From Actinomycetota bacterium (GTDB taxonomy: Bacteria > Actinomycetota > Actinomycetes > JACCUZ01): 50,173 nt of DNA. Shown here in pieces: positions 29,259-37,119 of the stretch. The DNA lies in assembly GCA_030841185.1 (NCBI GenBank), contig JAVEDB010000099.1, positions 1 to 50,173 of the forward strand, read 5' to 3'. Both the position numbers and the translations under genes were made by a program. The first letter of the stretch is position 1. Every line of letters starts with the position of its first letter. The notes under the pieces are model-generated. The model saw only the letters and a program-made list of their open reading frames with translations. It searched no databases and was not told the origin of the DNA.

Positions 29259-30212
29259 ATGGAGCAGCGGACGGTGGGCCGGTCCGGCCTCAAGGTCTCC
29301 CGTCTCGGACTCGGGACCATGACGTGGGGCCGCGGGACCGACGAGCACGAGGCCGCGGACCAGCTCAAGGCGTTCCTCGAGGCGGGCGGCACGCTGCTGG
29401 ACACCGCGGCCGGTTACGGCGACGGGGAGTCCGAGCGCGTGATCGGCGGCCTGCTCGCCTCGATCGTCGACCGCGAGGAGATCGTGCTGGCGACGAAGGC
29501 CGGCGTGTCCCGGCGTACCGGCGAACGTGTCGTGGACACCTCGCGGCGCGCGCTGCTGGACGCGTTGGACGACTCGCTGTCCCGGCTCGGGACTGACCGG
29601 GTCGACCTCTGGCAAGTTCACGCGTGGAGCGACGCGGTGCCGATCGAGGAGACTCTCGCGGCCGTCGACACCGCGGTGTCGAGCGGCCGGGCGCGCTACG
29701 CCGGCATCTCGAACTACTCGGGGTGGCAGACCGCCCGGGCCGTGACGTGGCAGGCCGCCTGGCCCGGACGGGCCCCCATCGTCTCGACGCAGATGGAGTA
29801 CTCCCTGCTGCAGCGCGGCATCGAGCACGAGGTGCTGCCGTGCGCGTCGGCGCTGGGGCTCGGGGTGTTCCCCTGGTCACCGCTCGGCCGGGGCGTGCTG
29901 ACCGGGAAGTACCGCAGCGGGATCCCGTCTGACTCGCGGGCGGCGTCGGACCAGTTCGCCGGGTTCCTCGAGCGCTACCTCGACGAGCGGTCCACGCACA
30001 TCGTCGACGCGGTCCACACCGCGGCCGAGGGGCTGGGAGCCTCGCCGTCGGAGGTGGCACTGGCGTGGGTCCGCGACGTACCCGGCGTTACGGCACCAGT
30101 CGTGGGGGCACGTACGGCGGCTCAGTTGCGGGCCTCGCTGGAGTCGGAGAGCCTCACGCTGCCCGCCGAGATCCGGTCCGCGCTGGACGACGTGTCCTCC
30201 CCCATTCGCTGA
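29259..30212 (+). CDS. aldo/keto reductase
   Basis: 317 residues. NADPH-dependent TIM-barrel reductase: GLGTMTWG at the start, catalytic Asp and Tyr in LDTAAGYGDGESE, Lys in LATKAG, His in LWQVHAW, and the cofactor-binding end PVVGART. Substrate unknown. Start codon 44 bases from the divergent LLM gene. The next gene on the other strand ends 3 bases away. Confidence 0.93.
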   Translation: MEQRTVGRSGLKVSRLGLGTMTWGRGTDEHEAADQLKAFLEAGGTLLDTAAGYGDGESERVIGGLLASIVDREEIVLATKAGVSRRTGERVVDTSRRALLDALDDSLSRLGTDRVDLWQVHAWSDAVPIEETLAAVDTAVSSGRARYAGISNYSGWQTARAVTWQAAWPGRAPIVSTQMEYSLLQRGIEHEVLPCASALGLGVFPWSPLGRGVLTGKYRSGIPSDSRAASDQFAGFLERYLDERSTHIVDAVHTAAEGLGASPSEVALAWVRDVPGVTAPVVGARTAAQLRASLESESLTLPAEIRSALDDVSSPIR

Positions 30213-30215
30213 GGG

Positions 30216-30782
30216 TCAGCCAGCTTCGACGTCCTCGTCCAGCCGGTGCAGCAGCCGCGACTCGTCGACCACCGCGAACGGTGCGCTGGTCATCGTGTCG
30301 TCCTCGGCGTCCTGCTCGAGCAGCCACGTCGTGCCGCCGAGCCAGTGCAGCCCCATCTGGTCGGCCGCGGCCACCGTGTCATCGACCCCGTGCGCGTCGA
30401 GGTAGAGCGCCAGGGCGTCGACCGCGGAGAGGTCCTCCTCGTCCTCGCCCTCCTCGCGGAGGATCTCCCGGCCGGCGGTCACCAGGTCCGCTCCCGAGCG
30501 GACCGCGAAGTCCCGCCGCGACAGGACGCTGACGCGGACCGGGACGTCGGGGTCCTCGACCTCGGACGCCTCGAAGATCGGCCCCTGCGAGAACTCGAAC
30601 GGCGTGACCTCCTCGTAGGCGTCGAACAGTGCGTCGTCGTAGGCCTCGGCGGCCTCCCGGAGCAGGTCGTAGGCAGCCTGCACGGTCGGGTCCTCTTCGC
30701 CGGCCTTGCTGGCGCAGGCTTCGAGGTGGCGGTCGATGGCGGACTTGAGCAGGTCGGCGGCGGCACGAACATCGGGGGACAT
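30216..30782 (-). CDS. conserved acidic hypothetical protein
   Basis: 188 residues, strongly acidic (many Asp/Glu, few Lys), with no membrane segment. Helical first half (DLLKSAIDRHLEAC, YDLLREAAEAYDDAL) and an alpha/beta-looking second half (VRVSVLSRRDFAVR, HWLGGTTWLLEQD). I do not recognise a characterised family. ATG at 30782 is 7 bases after TAGGTT. Divergent from the DUF5703 gene, 38 bases between the start codons. Confidence 0.75.
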   Translation of the reverse strand: MSPDVRAAADLLKSAIDRHLEACASKAGEEDPTVQAAYDLLREAAEAYDDALFDAYEEVTPFEFSQGPIFEASEVEDPDVPVRVSVLSRRDFAVRSGADLVTAGREILREEGEDEEDLSAVDALALYLDAHGVDDTVAAADQMGLHWLGGTTWLLEQDAEDDTMTSAPFAVVDESRLLHRLDEDVEAG

Positions 30783-30789
30783 GGCGAAA

Positions 30790-30795
30790 AACCTA
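30790..30795 (-). promoter_or_regulatory. leaderless -10 box TAGGTT
   Basis: TAGGTT on the minus strand, 7-base spacer to the ATG at 30782. Confidence 0.45.
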
Positions 30796-30820
30796 GCGGG
30801 CCGTGAGCACAATGGGGTCG

Positions 30821-31006
30821 ATGGGCGAGTACGAGGTCAAGCAGCTCTACCTCCCCCGGGGCACGACCCGCGGCGAGGCTCGTCGGCTGCTCACCGACCA
30901 CGCCGAGTACGGGCACTGGGAGCTGGCCCGGCTGCGGCTCTTCCCGGACGGCAGCCGACGGGTGTGGCTGCGGCGCAGGGTGATCCGGGCCGTCCGTACC
31001 GCGTGA
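30821..31006 (+). CDS. DUF5703 family small protein
   Basis: 61 residues, Arg-rich, with YLPRGTTRGEARRLL, HAEYGHWELARLRL and GSRRVWLRRRVIR, the core of the actinobacterial DUF5703 family. Function unknown. The ATG at 30821 matches family length; in-frame GTG (30803) and ATG (30812) lie just upstream. CACAAT ends 7 bases before 30821, a near match to the leaderless box. Confidence 0.82.
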   Translation: MGEYEVKQLYLPRGTTRGEARRLLTDHAEYGHWELARLRLFPDGSRRVWLRRRVIRAVRTA

Positions 31007-31090
31007 GCCCGCGGCTTTCCTGGACGGTTGCTGTGATCACAATCGGGGCATAGCGCCGCAGAGAGCCATCTCGACGTGGGGCGGTGGGTC

Positions 31091-32587
31091 ATGAACCTGA
31101 CACGGACCAAGGCCATCGAGCAGTCGATCCAGGACACCGAGGAACCCACCCATCAGCTCCGGCGAGAGCTGTCCGCCCTCGACCTGACGGTCTTCGGCAT
31201 CGGCGTCATCATCGGCACCGGCATCTTCGTCCTCACTGGGGAAGCCGCCGGCGTCCAGGCGGGACCGGCGGTGGCGCTCTCCTTCGTCGTGTCTGGCGTC
31301 GTCTGCGGGCTGGCCGCCCTCTGCTATGCCGAGTTCGCGTCGACGGTCCCGGTCGCGGGCAGCGCGTACACGTTCTCCTACGCGACTCTCGGCGAGATCG
31401 TCGCCTGGATCATCGGCTGGGACCTGATCCTCGAGCTCGCGCTCGGCGGCGCGACCGTCGCGTCCGGCTGGTCCACGTACTTCGCGGACCTGGCCAAGGA
31501 GGCCGGGATCACGTTGCCCAAGAGCATCTACAGCGACGGGCACAACCTGGTGGCTGCGGCCATCGTGCTGATCCTCACCGGCGTCATCTGCCTCGGCATC
31601 AAGGTGTCGTCGAAGATCAACGCCGTGATCGTGGCCATCAAGCTGGCGATCGTCCTGTTCGTGATCATCGCAGGCCTCTTCTTCATCAAGACCAGCAACT
31701 ACTCGCCGTTCATCCCGCCGTCGGGGTCGCCAGGGGCCAAGAGCACGGCCCCGGACGCCGGCTCGCTGCTGTCCGATATCGGGTTGTCCGCCGGCGGTCC
31801 CTTCGGCGTGGCCGGCATCTTCACCGCGGCTGCGCTGGTCTTCTTCGCGTTCATCGGGTTCGACATCGTGGCGACTGCCGCCGAGGAGACGAAGAACCCG
31901 CAGCGCGACATGCCGCGAGGAATCCTGGGATCGCTGGCGATCTGCACCGTCCTCTACGTCGCGGTGTCGCTCGTCGTGACCGGCATGGTGAAGTACAACA
32001 AGATCAAGGTGGACGCACCGTTGGCCGAGGCGTTCCGCTCCGTCGGCAAGCCGACGTTCGCGACCATCATCTCTATTGGGGCGCTGGCCGGCCTCACGAC
32101 CGTGATGATGATCCTGATGATCGGCCAGAGTCGCGTTTTCTTTGCGATGGCCCGCGACGGACTGCTGCCGTCGATCTTCTCGAACGTCAGCCAGCGGACG
32201 GGGACGCCGACGGCGACCACCATCACTACCGGCGTCGTGGTCGCGGCCATGGCGGCGCTGCTTCCGTTGGAGGAGCTCGCGGCGCTGGTCAACATCGGCA
32301 CCCTCTTCGCGTTCATCCTGGTCGCGATCGCCGTCCTGATTCTGCGCAGGAAGCGGCCGGACCTGCCGCGGTCCTTCCACACGCCCTTCGTGCCGGTGCT
32401 GCCGATCCTGTCGGTGCTGGCGTCGTTCTACCTGATGCTCAACCTGCCGTCGTCGACGTGGCTGAGGTTCGTCGTGTGGATGGTCGTCGGCTTCGTCGTC
32501 TACTTCTTCTACGGGTACGGCCACAGCCGTCTCGGTCGCGGGTACGCCGGCGAGACGCGGCGACCGGAGCAGGCCCGCAGCGGTTGA
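31091..32587 (+). CDS. APC family amino acid permease
   Basis: 498 residues, 12 or more membrane helices. Starts MNLTRTKAIEQSIQDTEEP; helix 1 has GIGVIIGTGIF, the substrate-binding break of the cationic/branched amino acid transporter (YhdG/CAT-like) group; GFDIVATAAEET in helix 6 also matches. Substrate is probably an amino acid or polyamine but cannot be fixed. GGTGGG directly upstream of the ATG serves as ribosome binding site. Confidence 0.92.
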   Translation: MNLTRTKAIEQSIQDTEEPTHQLRRELSALDLTVFGIGVIIGTGIFVLTGEAAGVQAGPAVALSFVVSGVVCGLAALCYAEFASTVPVAGSAYTFSYATLGEIVAWIIGWDLILELALGGATVASGWSTYFADLAKEAGITLPKSIYSDGHNLVAAAIVLILTGVICLGIKVSSKINAVIVAIKLAIVLFVIIAGLFFIKTSNYSPFIPPSGSPGAKSTAPDAGSLLSDIGLSAGGPFGVAGIFTAAALVFFAFIGFDIVATAAEETKNPQRDMPRGILGSLAICTVLYVAVSLVVTGMVKYNKIKVDAPLAEAFRSVGKPTFATIISIGALAGLTTVMMILMIGQSRVFFAMARDGLLPSIFSNVSQRTGTPTATTITTGVVVAAMAALLPLEELAALVNIGTLFAFILVAIAVLILRRKRPDLPRSFHTPFVPVLPILSVLASFYLMLNLPSSTWLRFVVWMVVGFVVYFFYGYGHSRLGRGYAGETRRPEQARSG

Positions 32588-32606
32588 GGCAGTTTGGGGT
32601 AGCTGC

Positions 32607-33929
32607 TCAACTGGCGGCGAGGAAGCGGTCGAGCACCCGGACGCCGAAGCGCAGGGACTCCAGCGGCACCCGCTCGTCGACGCCGTGGAACATCCCGGCG
32701 AAGTCGAGGTCCGGCGGGAGGCGCAGCGGCGAGAAGCCGAAGCCGCGCACGCCGAGCAGTGAGAACGACTTGTTGTCGGTGCCGCCCGACAGCGAGTACG
32801 GGATGGCGCGGGAGCCGGGGTCCTCGGCCTGCAGCGCCGCTACCATCGCCTCGACGAGAGGGCCGTCGAAGGTCGTCTCAAGAGCGATGTCGCGCACGAC
32901 GGTCTCACGGCGGATGTCCGGGCCGATGAGCTCGTCGATCGTCGTCAACAGCTCGTCCTCGAAGCCGGGCAGGAACCGGCAGTCGATGTAGGCCTCCGCG
33001 ATCTGCGGGATGACGTTCTGCTTGTAGCCCGCCTTGAGCATCGTGGGGTTGGCGGTGTTGCGCAGGGTGGCGCCGACGATGCGGGACAGCGTGCCGAGCT
33101 TGGCGAGCGCGGGCTCCGGGTCGTCGGCGTCGAACTCGATGCCGAGCGCGTCGGACATCTCCTCGAGGAACTGGCGCACCGTGGCGGTCATCCGCAGCGG
33201 CCACTCGTGGCGGCCGACTCGGGCCACGGCCTCGGAGAGGGCGGTGATGGCGTTGTCGTCGCAGACCATCGAGCCGTGCCCGGCGCGCCCCTGTGCGACG
33301 AGCCGCAGCCAGTGGATGCCCTTCTGCGCGGTCTCGATCAGGTAGGCGCGCTGGTCCTTGGCATAGGTGAAGGAGAACCCGCCGACCTCGCTGATGGCCT
33401 CCGTGACGCCCTCGAACAGGTCTGCGTGGTGCTCGACGAGCCAATGGGCGCCAAGGACTCCGCCGGCCTCCTCGTCGGCCATGAACGAGAGGACCACGTC
33501 GCGCGGCGGCTTGCGGCCCTCTCGCCGCCACTGGCGCACCAGCGCCAGCACCATCGCGTCCATGTCCTTCATGTCGACCGCGCCACGGCCCCAGAGGCAG
33601 TCGTCGGCGATCTCCCCGGCGAAGGGGTCGTGCGTCCAGTCGCTCTTCTCGGCGGGGACGACGTCGAGATGTCCGTGGATCAGCAGACCGGGGCGGCTGG
33701 TGTCCTCGCCCTCCCAGCGGACCACGACGCTGGTCCGCTTCTCCTCGGACTCCAGCACTGTGGGCTCCAGACCGACCTCCGCCAGCTTCTCCGCGACGTA
33801 CTCCGCTGCTTTCCGCTCCCCCGGGCCACTGCTGTCGCCATAGTTCGACGAGTCGATCCGGATCAGGTCTGCGGCCAGGTCGACGACCTCGTCCTGGGCG
33901 TTGGCGACGCTCGGCGCGGGGTCGGGCAC
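32607..33929 (-). CDS. M20 family dipeptidase/deacylase
   Basis: 440 residues. Dizinc hydrolase: HGHLDVVPAE (first His ligand), WGRGAVDMKDMDAM (bridging Asp), MADEEAGG (Glu base and Glu ligand) and MFHGVDERV (last His), with an inserted dimerisation domain at about 195-330. Works on dipeptides or acylated amino acids; exact substrate unknown. GTG at 33929 has GGAGG 4-5 bases upstream. The 159 bases to the tRNA hold its promoter region and that of the tRNA. Confidence 0.92.
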   Translation of the reverse strand: MPDPAPSVANAQDEVVDLAADLIRIDSSNYGDSSGPGERKAAEYVAEKLAEVGLEPTVLESEEKRTSVVVRWEGEDTSRPGLLIHGHLDVVPAEKSDWTHDPFAGEIADDCLWGRGAVDMKDMDAMVLALVRQWRREGRKPPRDVVLSFMADEEAGGVLGAHWLVEHHADLFEGVTEAISEVGGFSFTYAKDQRAYLIETAQKGIHWLRLVAQGRAGHGSMVCDDNAITALSEAVARVGRHEWPLRMTATVRQFLEEMSDALGIEFDADDPEPALAKLGTLSRIVGATLRNTANPTMLKAGYKQNVIPQIAEAYIDCRFLPGFEDELLTTIDELIGPDIRRETVVRDIALETTFDGPLVEAMVAALQAEDPGSRAIPYSLSGGTDNKSFSLLGVRGFGFSPLRLPPDLDFAGMFHGVDERVPLESLRFGVRVLDRFLAAS

Positions 33930-34035
33930 GATGCCTCCTGCGGGGTGGTGTTCAGGCCTTGGCCCGTACGACGGGGTGCCGCCCATCCTGCCGCACCGGG
34001 CCTCTCGCCGGGCGGCCGGATCACCGGCCGTTTGC

Positions 34036-34041
34036 TAAGGT
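34036..34041 (+). promoter_or_regulatory. possible -10 box of tRNA-Leu
   Basis: TAAGGT about 47 bases before the mature tRNA 5' end, in an otherwise GC-rich gap. No convincing -35 element. Confidence 0.3.
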
Positions 34042-34088
34042 TGCGGCGCACTGGAGGCCGCAGCATCGGTGGTCGACCAGGGCACCTC

Positions 34089-34176
34089 GTCCGGGTGGCG
34101 GAATTTGGTAGACGCGCTAGCTTGAGGTGCTAGTGCCCTTCGGGGCTTGGGGGTTCAAGTCCCCCCTCGGACACCA
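34089..34176 (+). tRNA. tRNA-Leu (anticodon GAG)
   Basis: Cloverleaf seen directly: acceptor GTCCGGG pairs with CTCGGAC, discriminator A and encoded CCA at 34174-34176; anticodon stem CTAGC/GCTAG with loop TTGAGGT, giving anticodon GAG for CUC/CUU codons; a long class II variable arm (TGCCCTTCGGGGC region); T-arm GGGGGTTCAAGTCCCCC. Downstream, CAGGC-TTC-GCCTG (34196-34208) and the larger repeat GCTTCGC/GCGAAGC (34199-34237) could serve as terminator. Confidence 0.97.
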
Positions 34177-34266
34177 CGGTTCTTCTCGCCAAGATCAGGC
34201 TTCGCCTGCGACCGCCTCCTCCGCCTGTCAGCGAAGCGTGAGGAACGCCGGCTCTCGTTGCCGGTC

Positions 34267-34272
34267 TAGGGT
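34267..34272 (+). promoter_or_regulatory. leaderless -10 box TAGGGT
   Basis: TAGGGT, 6-base spacer, then ATG at 34279; no Shine-Dalgarno sequence. Confidence 0.45.
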
Positions 34273-34278
34273 CCTGTC

Positions 34279-35226
34279 ATGGACGTGCTGGTCTTGGGTG
34301 GCGGATCCTTTGTCGGCAGATGGATCGTCGAGGACCTCCTCGAGCGAGGCCACACACTGACGTTGTTCAGTCGCGGTAAGACGGGTGTCGGGCTCTTCGA
34401 CGGGGTCGAGCGGCTCATCGGGGATCGAGAGACCGGCGACTACGAAGCTCTGGCTGGCCACGTCTGGGACGCCGTGGTAGACGTCAGCGGGTACGTGCCG
34501 CGTCACGTCGAGCAAGCGATTCAGGCTTTGCACGAGACGCCAGGCCGGTACGTGTTCATCTCTACCGGCCTCGTCTACGACCGGGCACTTGCGCCGGAGC
34601 CCATCACCGAGACGAGCCCCCGGCTCGCCCCCGAATGGCAGTCGGAGGAGATCGACGACGACACCTACGGGCCGCTCAAGGTTGCCTGCGAGGACGTGCT
34701 CGCAGCTCGCCTCGGGACGCGTGGCACGGTGGTCAGGCCAGGCTGGGTTGTTGGTCCCTACGAGCTTGCGGAACGCCTCACGTACTGGGTGCGACGCGCC
34801 GCGGGGGCAGGTCCTGTCGCTGTGCCCCTGCGTCTTGACCGACCGGTCCAAGTCGTGGATGTTCGCGACGTGGCGCGCCTCGTCACCCACCTGCTCGAAA
34901 GGAACCTGCCGGGCGCCTTCAACGCGGTCGGGCCGACACCCGCCGTCACGCTTGCTCAGCTGATCAGGGCCTGCGGGGATGCCGAGCTCATACCCGTTGA
35001 AGGAGGGGAGCTCGACTTCCCGCTGACCCTGCCGGACGAGTCCTGGGACGTGATGTTCCGCATCAGTGCCGCTGCGGCGCACGCCGCGGGCATGCCTCGC
35101 ACGTCACTCTCAAGCACCATCGCTGCCACGCGCGCTTGGGACCTTGAACGGGGCGAACCACCGCTGAAGTCAGGGCTCTCCGACGAGCACGAGAGCGAAC
35201 TGCTGGCGGCCGCCCTGCCTCGTTGA
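34279..35226 (+). CDS. NAD-dependent epimerase/dehydratase (extended SDR)
   Basis: 315 residues. Rossmann start VLVLGGGSFVGRWIVEDLLERGH with the glycine-rich loop; FISTGLVYD at the Ser/Thr position and YGPLK supplying the catalytic Tyr-x3-Lys. Related to atypical SDRs that act on nucleotide sugars or as RNA-binding relatives; substrate unknown. Third-position GC looks a little lower than in the neighbours by eye. Lies just downstream of tRNA-Leu, a place where acquired genes often sit, but no integrase or attachment repeat is seen. Confidence 0.88.
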   Translation: MDVLVLGGGSFVGRWIVEDLLERGHTLTLFSRGKTGVGLFDGVERLIGDRETGDYEALAGHVWDAVVDVSGYVPRHVEQAIQALHETPGRYVFISTGLVYDRALAPEPITETSPRLAPEWQSEEIDDDTYGPLKVACEDVLAARLGTRGTVVRPGWVVGPYELAERLTYWVRRAAGAGPVAVPLRLDRPVQVVDVRDVARLVTHLLERNLPGAFNAVGPTPAVTLAQLIRACGDAELIPVEGGELDFPLTLPDESWDVMFRISAAAAHAAGMPRTSLSSTIAATRAWDLERGEPPLKSGLSDEHESELLAAALPR

Positions 35227-35243
35227 CATCCTCGCGCCCTGGG

Positions 35244-35660
35244 TCAGTAGCTCTCGCCCCTGCGCCAGGCCATCTCCTGCAGCGTCAACGTGTTGCCGTC
35301 GGGGTCACTGAACCCGGCGTACTTCACTCCGCCGCCGACATCCTCGACCGCCGCGATGTCGAGCCCTCGACTCAGGAGCTCGGTCCGTACCCGGTCGATG
35401 TCGTCGACCACCAGGTGCAGGCCCTTCACCGAACCCGGTGCCATCGCGGTGAAGACCGGCAGTCCGGTGCCCATGGTGATAGAGCAGCTCGAGCCAGGTG
35501 GAGTCAGTTGCACGATGCGTAGACCGTCCTGCGGCCGCACGTCGACGTCTTCTACGAAGCCGAGGACGTCGCGGTAGAACTCCTTCGCCCGGTCGACGTC
35601 GGCGACCGGGAGGATGACCAGCTCGAGCTTCATCTGAATGGGGTGCTCCTCGTCGGTCAT
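35244..35660 (-). CDS. VOC family (glyoxalase-like) protein
   Basis: 138 residues. Two beta-alpha-beta-beta-beta units: LELVILPVADVDRAKEFYRDVLGF and GLHLVVDDIDRVRTELLSRG, ending FSDPDGNTLTLQEM. Metal-dependent enzyme or resistance/binding protein; function not assignable. The ATG at 35660 overlaps the AI-2E transporter stop (ATGA), implying coupling; a second ATG at 35633 starts directly at MKLELV and is the alternative. Confidence 0.88.
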   Translation of the reverse strand: MTDEEHPIQMKLELVILPVADVDRAKEFYRDVLGFVEDVDVRPQDGLRIVQLTPPGSSCSITMGTGLPVFTAMAPGSVKGLHLVVDDIDRVRTELLSRGLDIAAVEDVGGGVKYAGFSDPDGNTLTLQEMAWRRGESY

Positions 35661-36817
35661 GACGCCGGGACTTCGTCGGCACCGATGGTCGGTTCCGGGC
35701 GAAGGCGGGCACGCCGGACGTCGTACAGGTCCCGGACCACGATCTGGATGATGCCGGCTATCGGGATGGCCAGCAGTGTCCCGAGGATGCCCGCGAGCTC
35801 GGCACCCAACAGGATGCTGATCAGGACGGTGAGCGGGTTGAGGTTGACGGTTCGCGACAGGATCACCGGCTGCAGCAGGTGATTCTCGACCTGCTGGTAG
35901 ATGAGGAACCAGATCGCCACGACGATCGCCGCCGGCACCGAATGGACCAGCGCCGCGATCACCGCCACCACCGCACCGAGGGTTGCCCCGATCAGCGGCA
36001 CCAGGTCGGCCACCGCGACGAACAGCGCGATGACGCCCGCGAAGGGCACCCCCATCACGGCAAGCACGATCCACGTCGCCAGTCCGCAGATCACGCTGAT
36101 GAGCAGATTCCCGGTGATGTACCCGGTGACCGCCTTGGCGCAGTCGGCACCCACCCGGCGTACGCGGGTCTCGTGCTCCGGCTCGAGCTGGCTGAACGCC
36201 ACGTCGAGAATTCGCGGGCCCTGGAGCACCATCAGGAAGGCCAGCACGAAGATGGACAGGGTGGCCGCGACCCCTTCGCCGATCAACGCGACGAAGTGCG
36301 CGGCCGGAGCGCCCAACCGGCTGAAATTGGAACGCAGCGTCGCCTCGTTGTTGCGCAGGTACTGGTCGACGTGGAAGCGGTGCGCCAGTCCGCCGAGTGG
36401 CCCACGCCCGGCCCGGATGTCTGCCGCCCAGCCCGGCACCGCAGCTGCCAGGTCACCGGCCTGCCGCGCGAGAGGTGTGATGAACACCGCGAGCAGGCCG
36501 GCGAGGACCAGGAAGATGCCGAGGAACACGACCAGCGCGGCGAGCGACCTCCGGAAGTGCAGCCGGCGCTCCAGGAAGCTCACGGCCGGGGACGCCGCGA
36601 CCGCGAAGAACACCCCGATCACGATCCAGATCAGGGTGCGTTGGACCTGTTGAATCAGCCACAGGGCGAGCACGGTCGCGAGAACCATGCCGATCGTGGT
36701 CGCGATGGTCCGTACCGGCACGTGCTCCCGCCGTCTCGACGGTCGAGCGATGCGCGCCGCGTCTGCCATCGGAATGCCGGCTGGCTCGGGTGTGAGAGAT
36801 CCCTCCTCAGCGCCCAT
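35657..36817 (-). CDS. AI-2E family transporter
   Basis: 386 residues with about eight membrane helices: a first hydrophobic pair (about 38-80), a third helix near 90-115, a soluble region (115-185) and a C-terminal helix cluster (185-365) containing PLIGATLGAVVAVI and HLLQPVILSRTVNLNPLTVL, characteristic of the family. The name comes from TqsA, but most members have no proven link to autoinducer-2; some are Na+/H+ antiporters. ATG with AAGGA about 9 bases upstream. Shares an ATGA overlap with the VOC gene. Confidence 0.92.
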   Translation of the reverse strand: MGAEEGSLTPEPAGIPMADAARIARPSRRREHVPVRTIATTIGMVLATVLALWLIQQVQRTLIWIVIGVFFAVAASPAVSFLERRLHFRRSLAALVVFLGIFLVLAGLLAVFITPLARQAGDLAAAVPGWAADIRAGRGPLGGLAHRFHVDQYLRNNEATLRSNFSRLGAPAAHFVALIGEGVAATLSIFVLAFLMVLQGPRILDVAFSQLEPEHETRVRRVGADCAKAVTGYITGNLLISVICGLATWIVLAVMGVPFAGVIALFVAVADLVPLIGATLGAVVAVIAALVHSVPAAIVVAIWFLIYQQVENHLLQPVILSRTVNLNPLTVLISILLGAELAGILGTLLAIPIAGIIQIVVRDLYDVRRARLRPEPTIGADEVPAS

Positions 36818-36888
36818 CGTCGTGTCCTTCCCGGTCGTCAGATGTCGAACCCTTGCGTAAAGCGGGTCAGGTGGGGAAACCGGGTCCC

Positions 36889-37104
36889 ATGGCCAAGGAC
36901 CTGAGCTCCACGAAGGAGCGCAAGAAGCTGAGCAAGAAGTCGTTCGCCCTGCCGGGCAAGCGCAAGTACCCGATCCCGGACAAGGCGCATGCGCGCAACG
37001 CGCTCGCCCGGGTCGAGCAGAACGGCACCCCGGCGGAGAAGAAGAAGGTCAAGGCTGCCGTGAAGAAGCGCTTCCCGGGCATCGGGAAGAAAAAGAAGAA
37101 GTAA
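36889..37104 (+). CDS. small lysine-rich protein (DUF6582-like)
   Basis: 71 residues, about a third Lys/Arg, ending in GIGKKKKK. The core SFALPGKRKYPIPDKAHARNAL resembles a short motif found in actinobacterial proteins and at phage-associated loci; family assignment from memory only. The charge suggests nucleic-acid binding. ATG at 36889 is chosen as the start of the conserved part; in-frame starts exist from 36853. Confidence 0.72.
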   Translation: MAKDLSSTKERKKLSKKSFALPGKRKYPIPDKAHARNALARVEQNGTPAEKKKVKAAVKKRFPGIGKKKKK

Positions 37105-37119
37105 GGCAACCTCGACCCG

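Noticed and set aside
34089-35226. Integrated element at tRNA-Leu carrying the epimerase gene
   Set aside because: No integrase, no repeat of the tRNA 3' end and no mobile genes were seen downstream.
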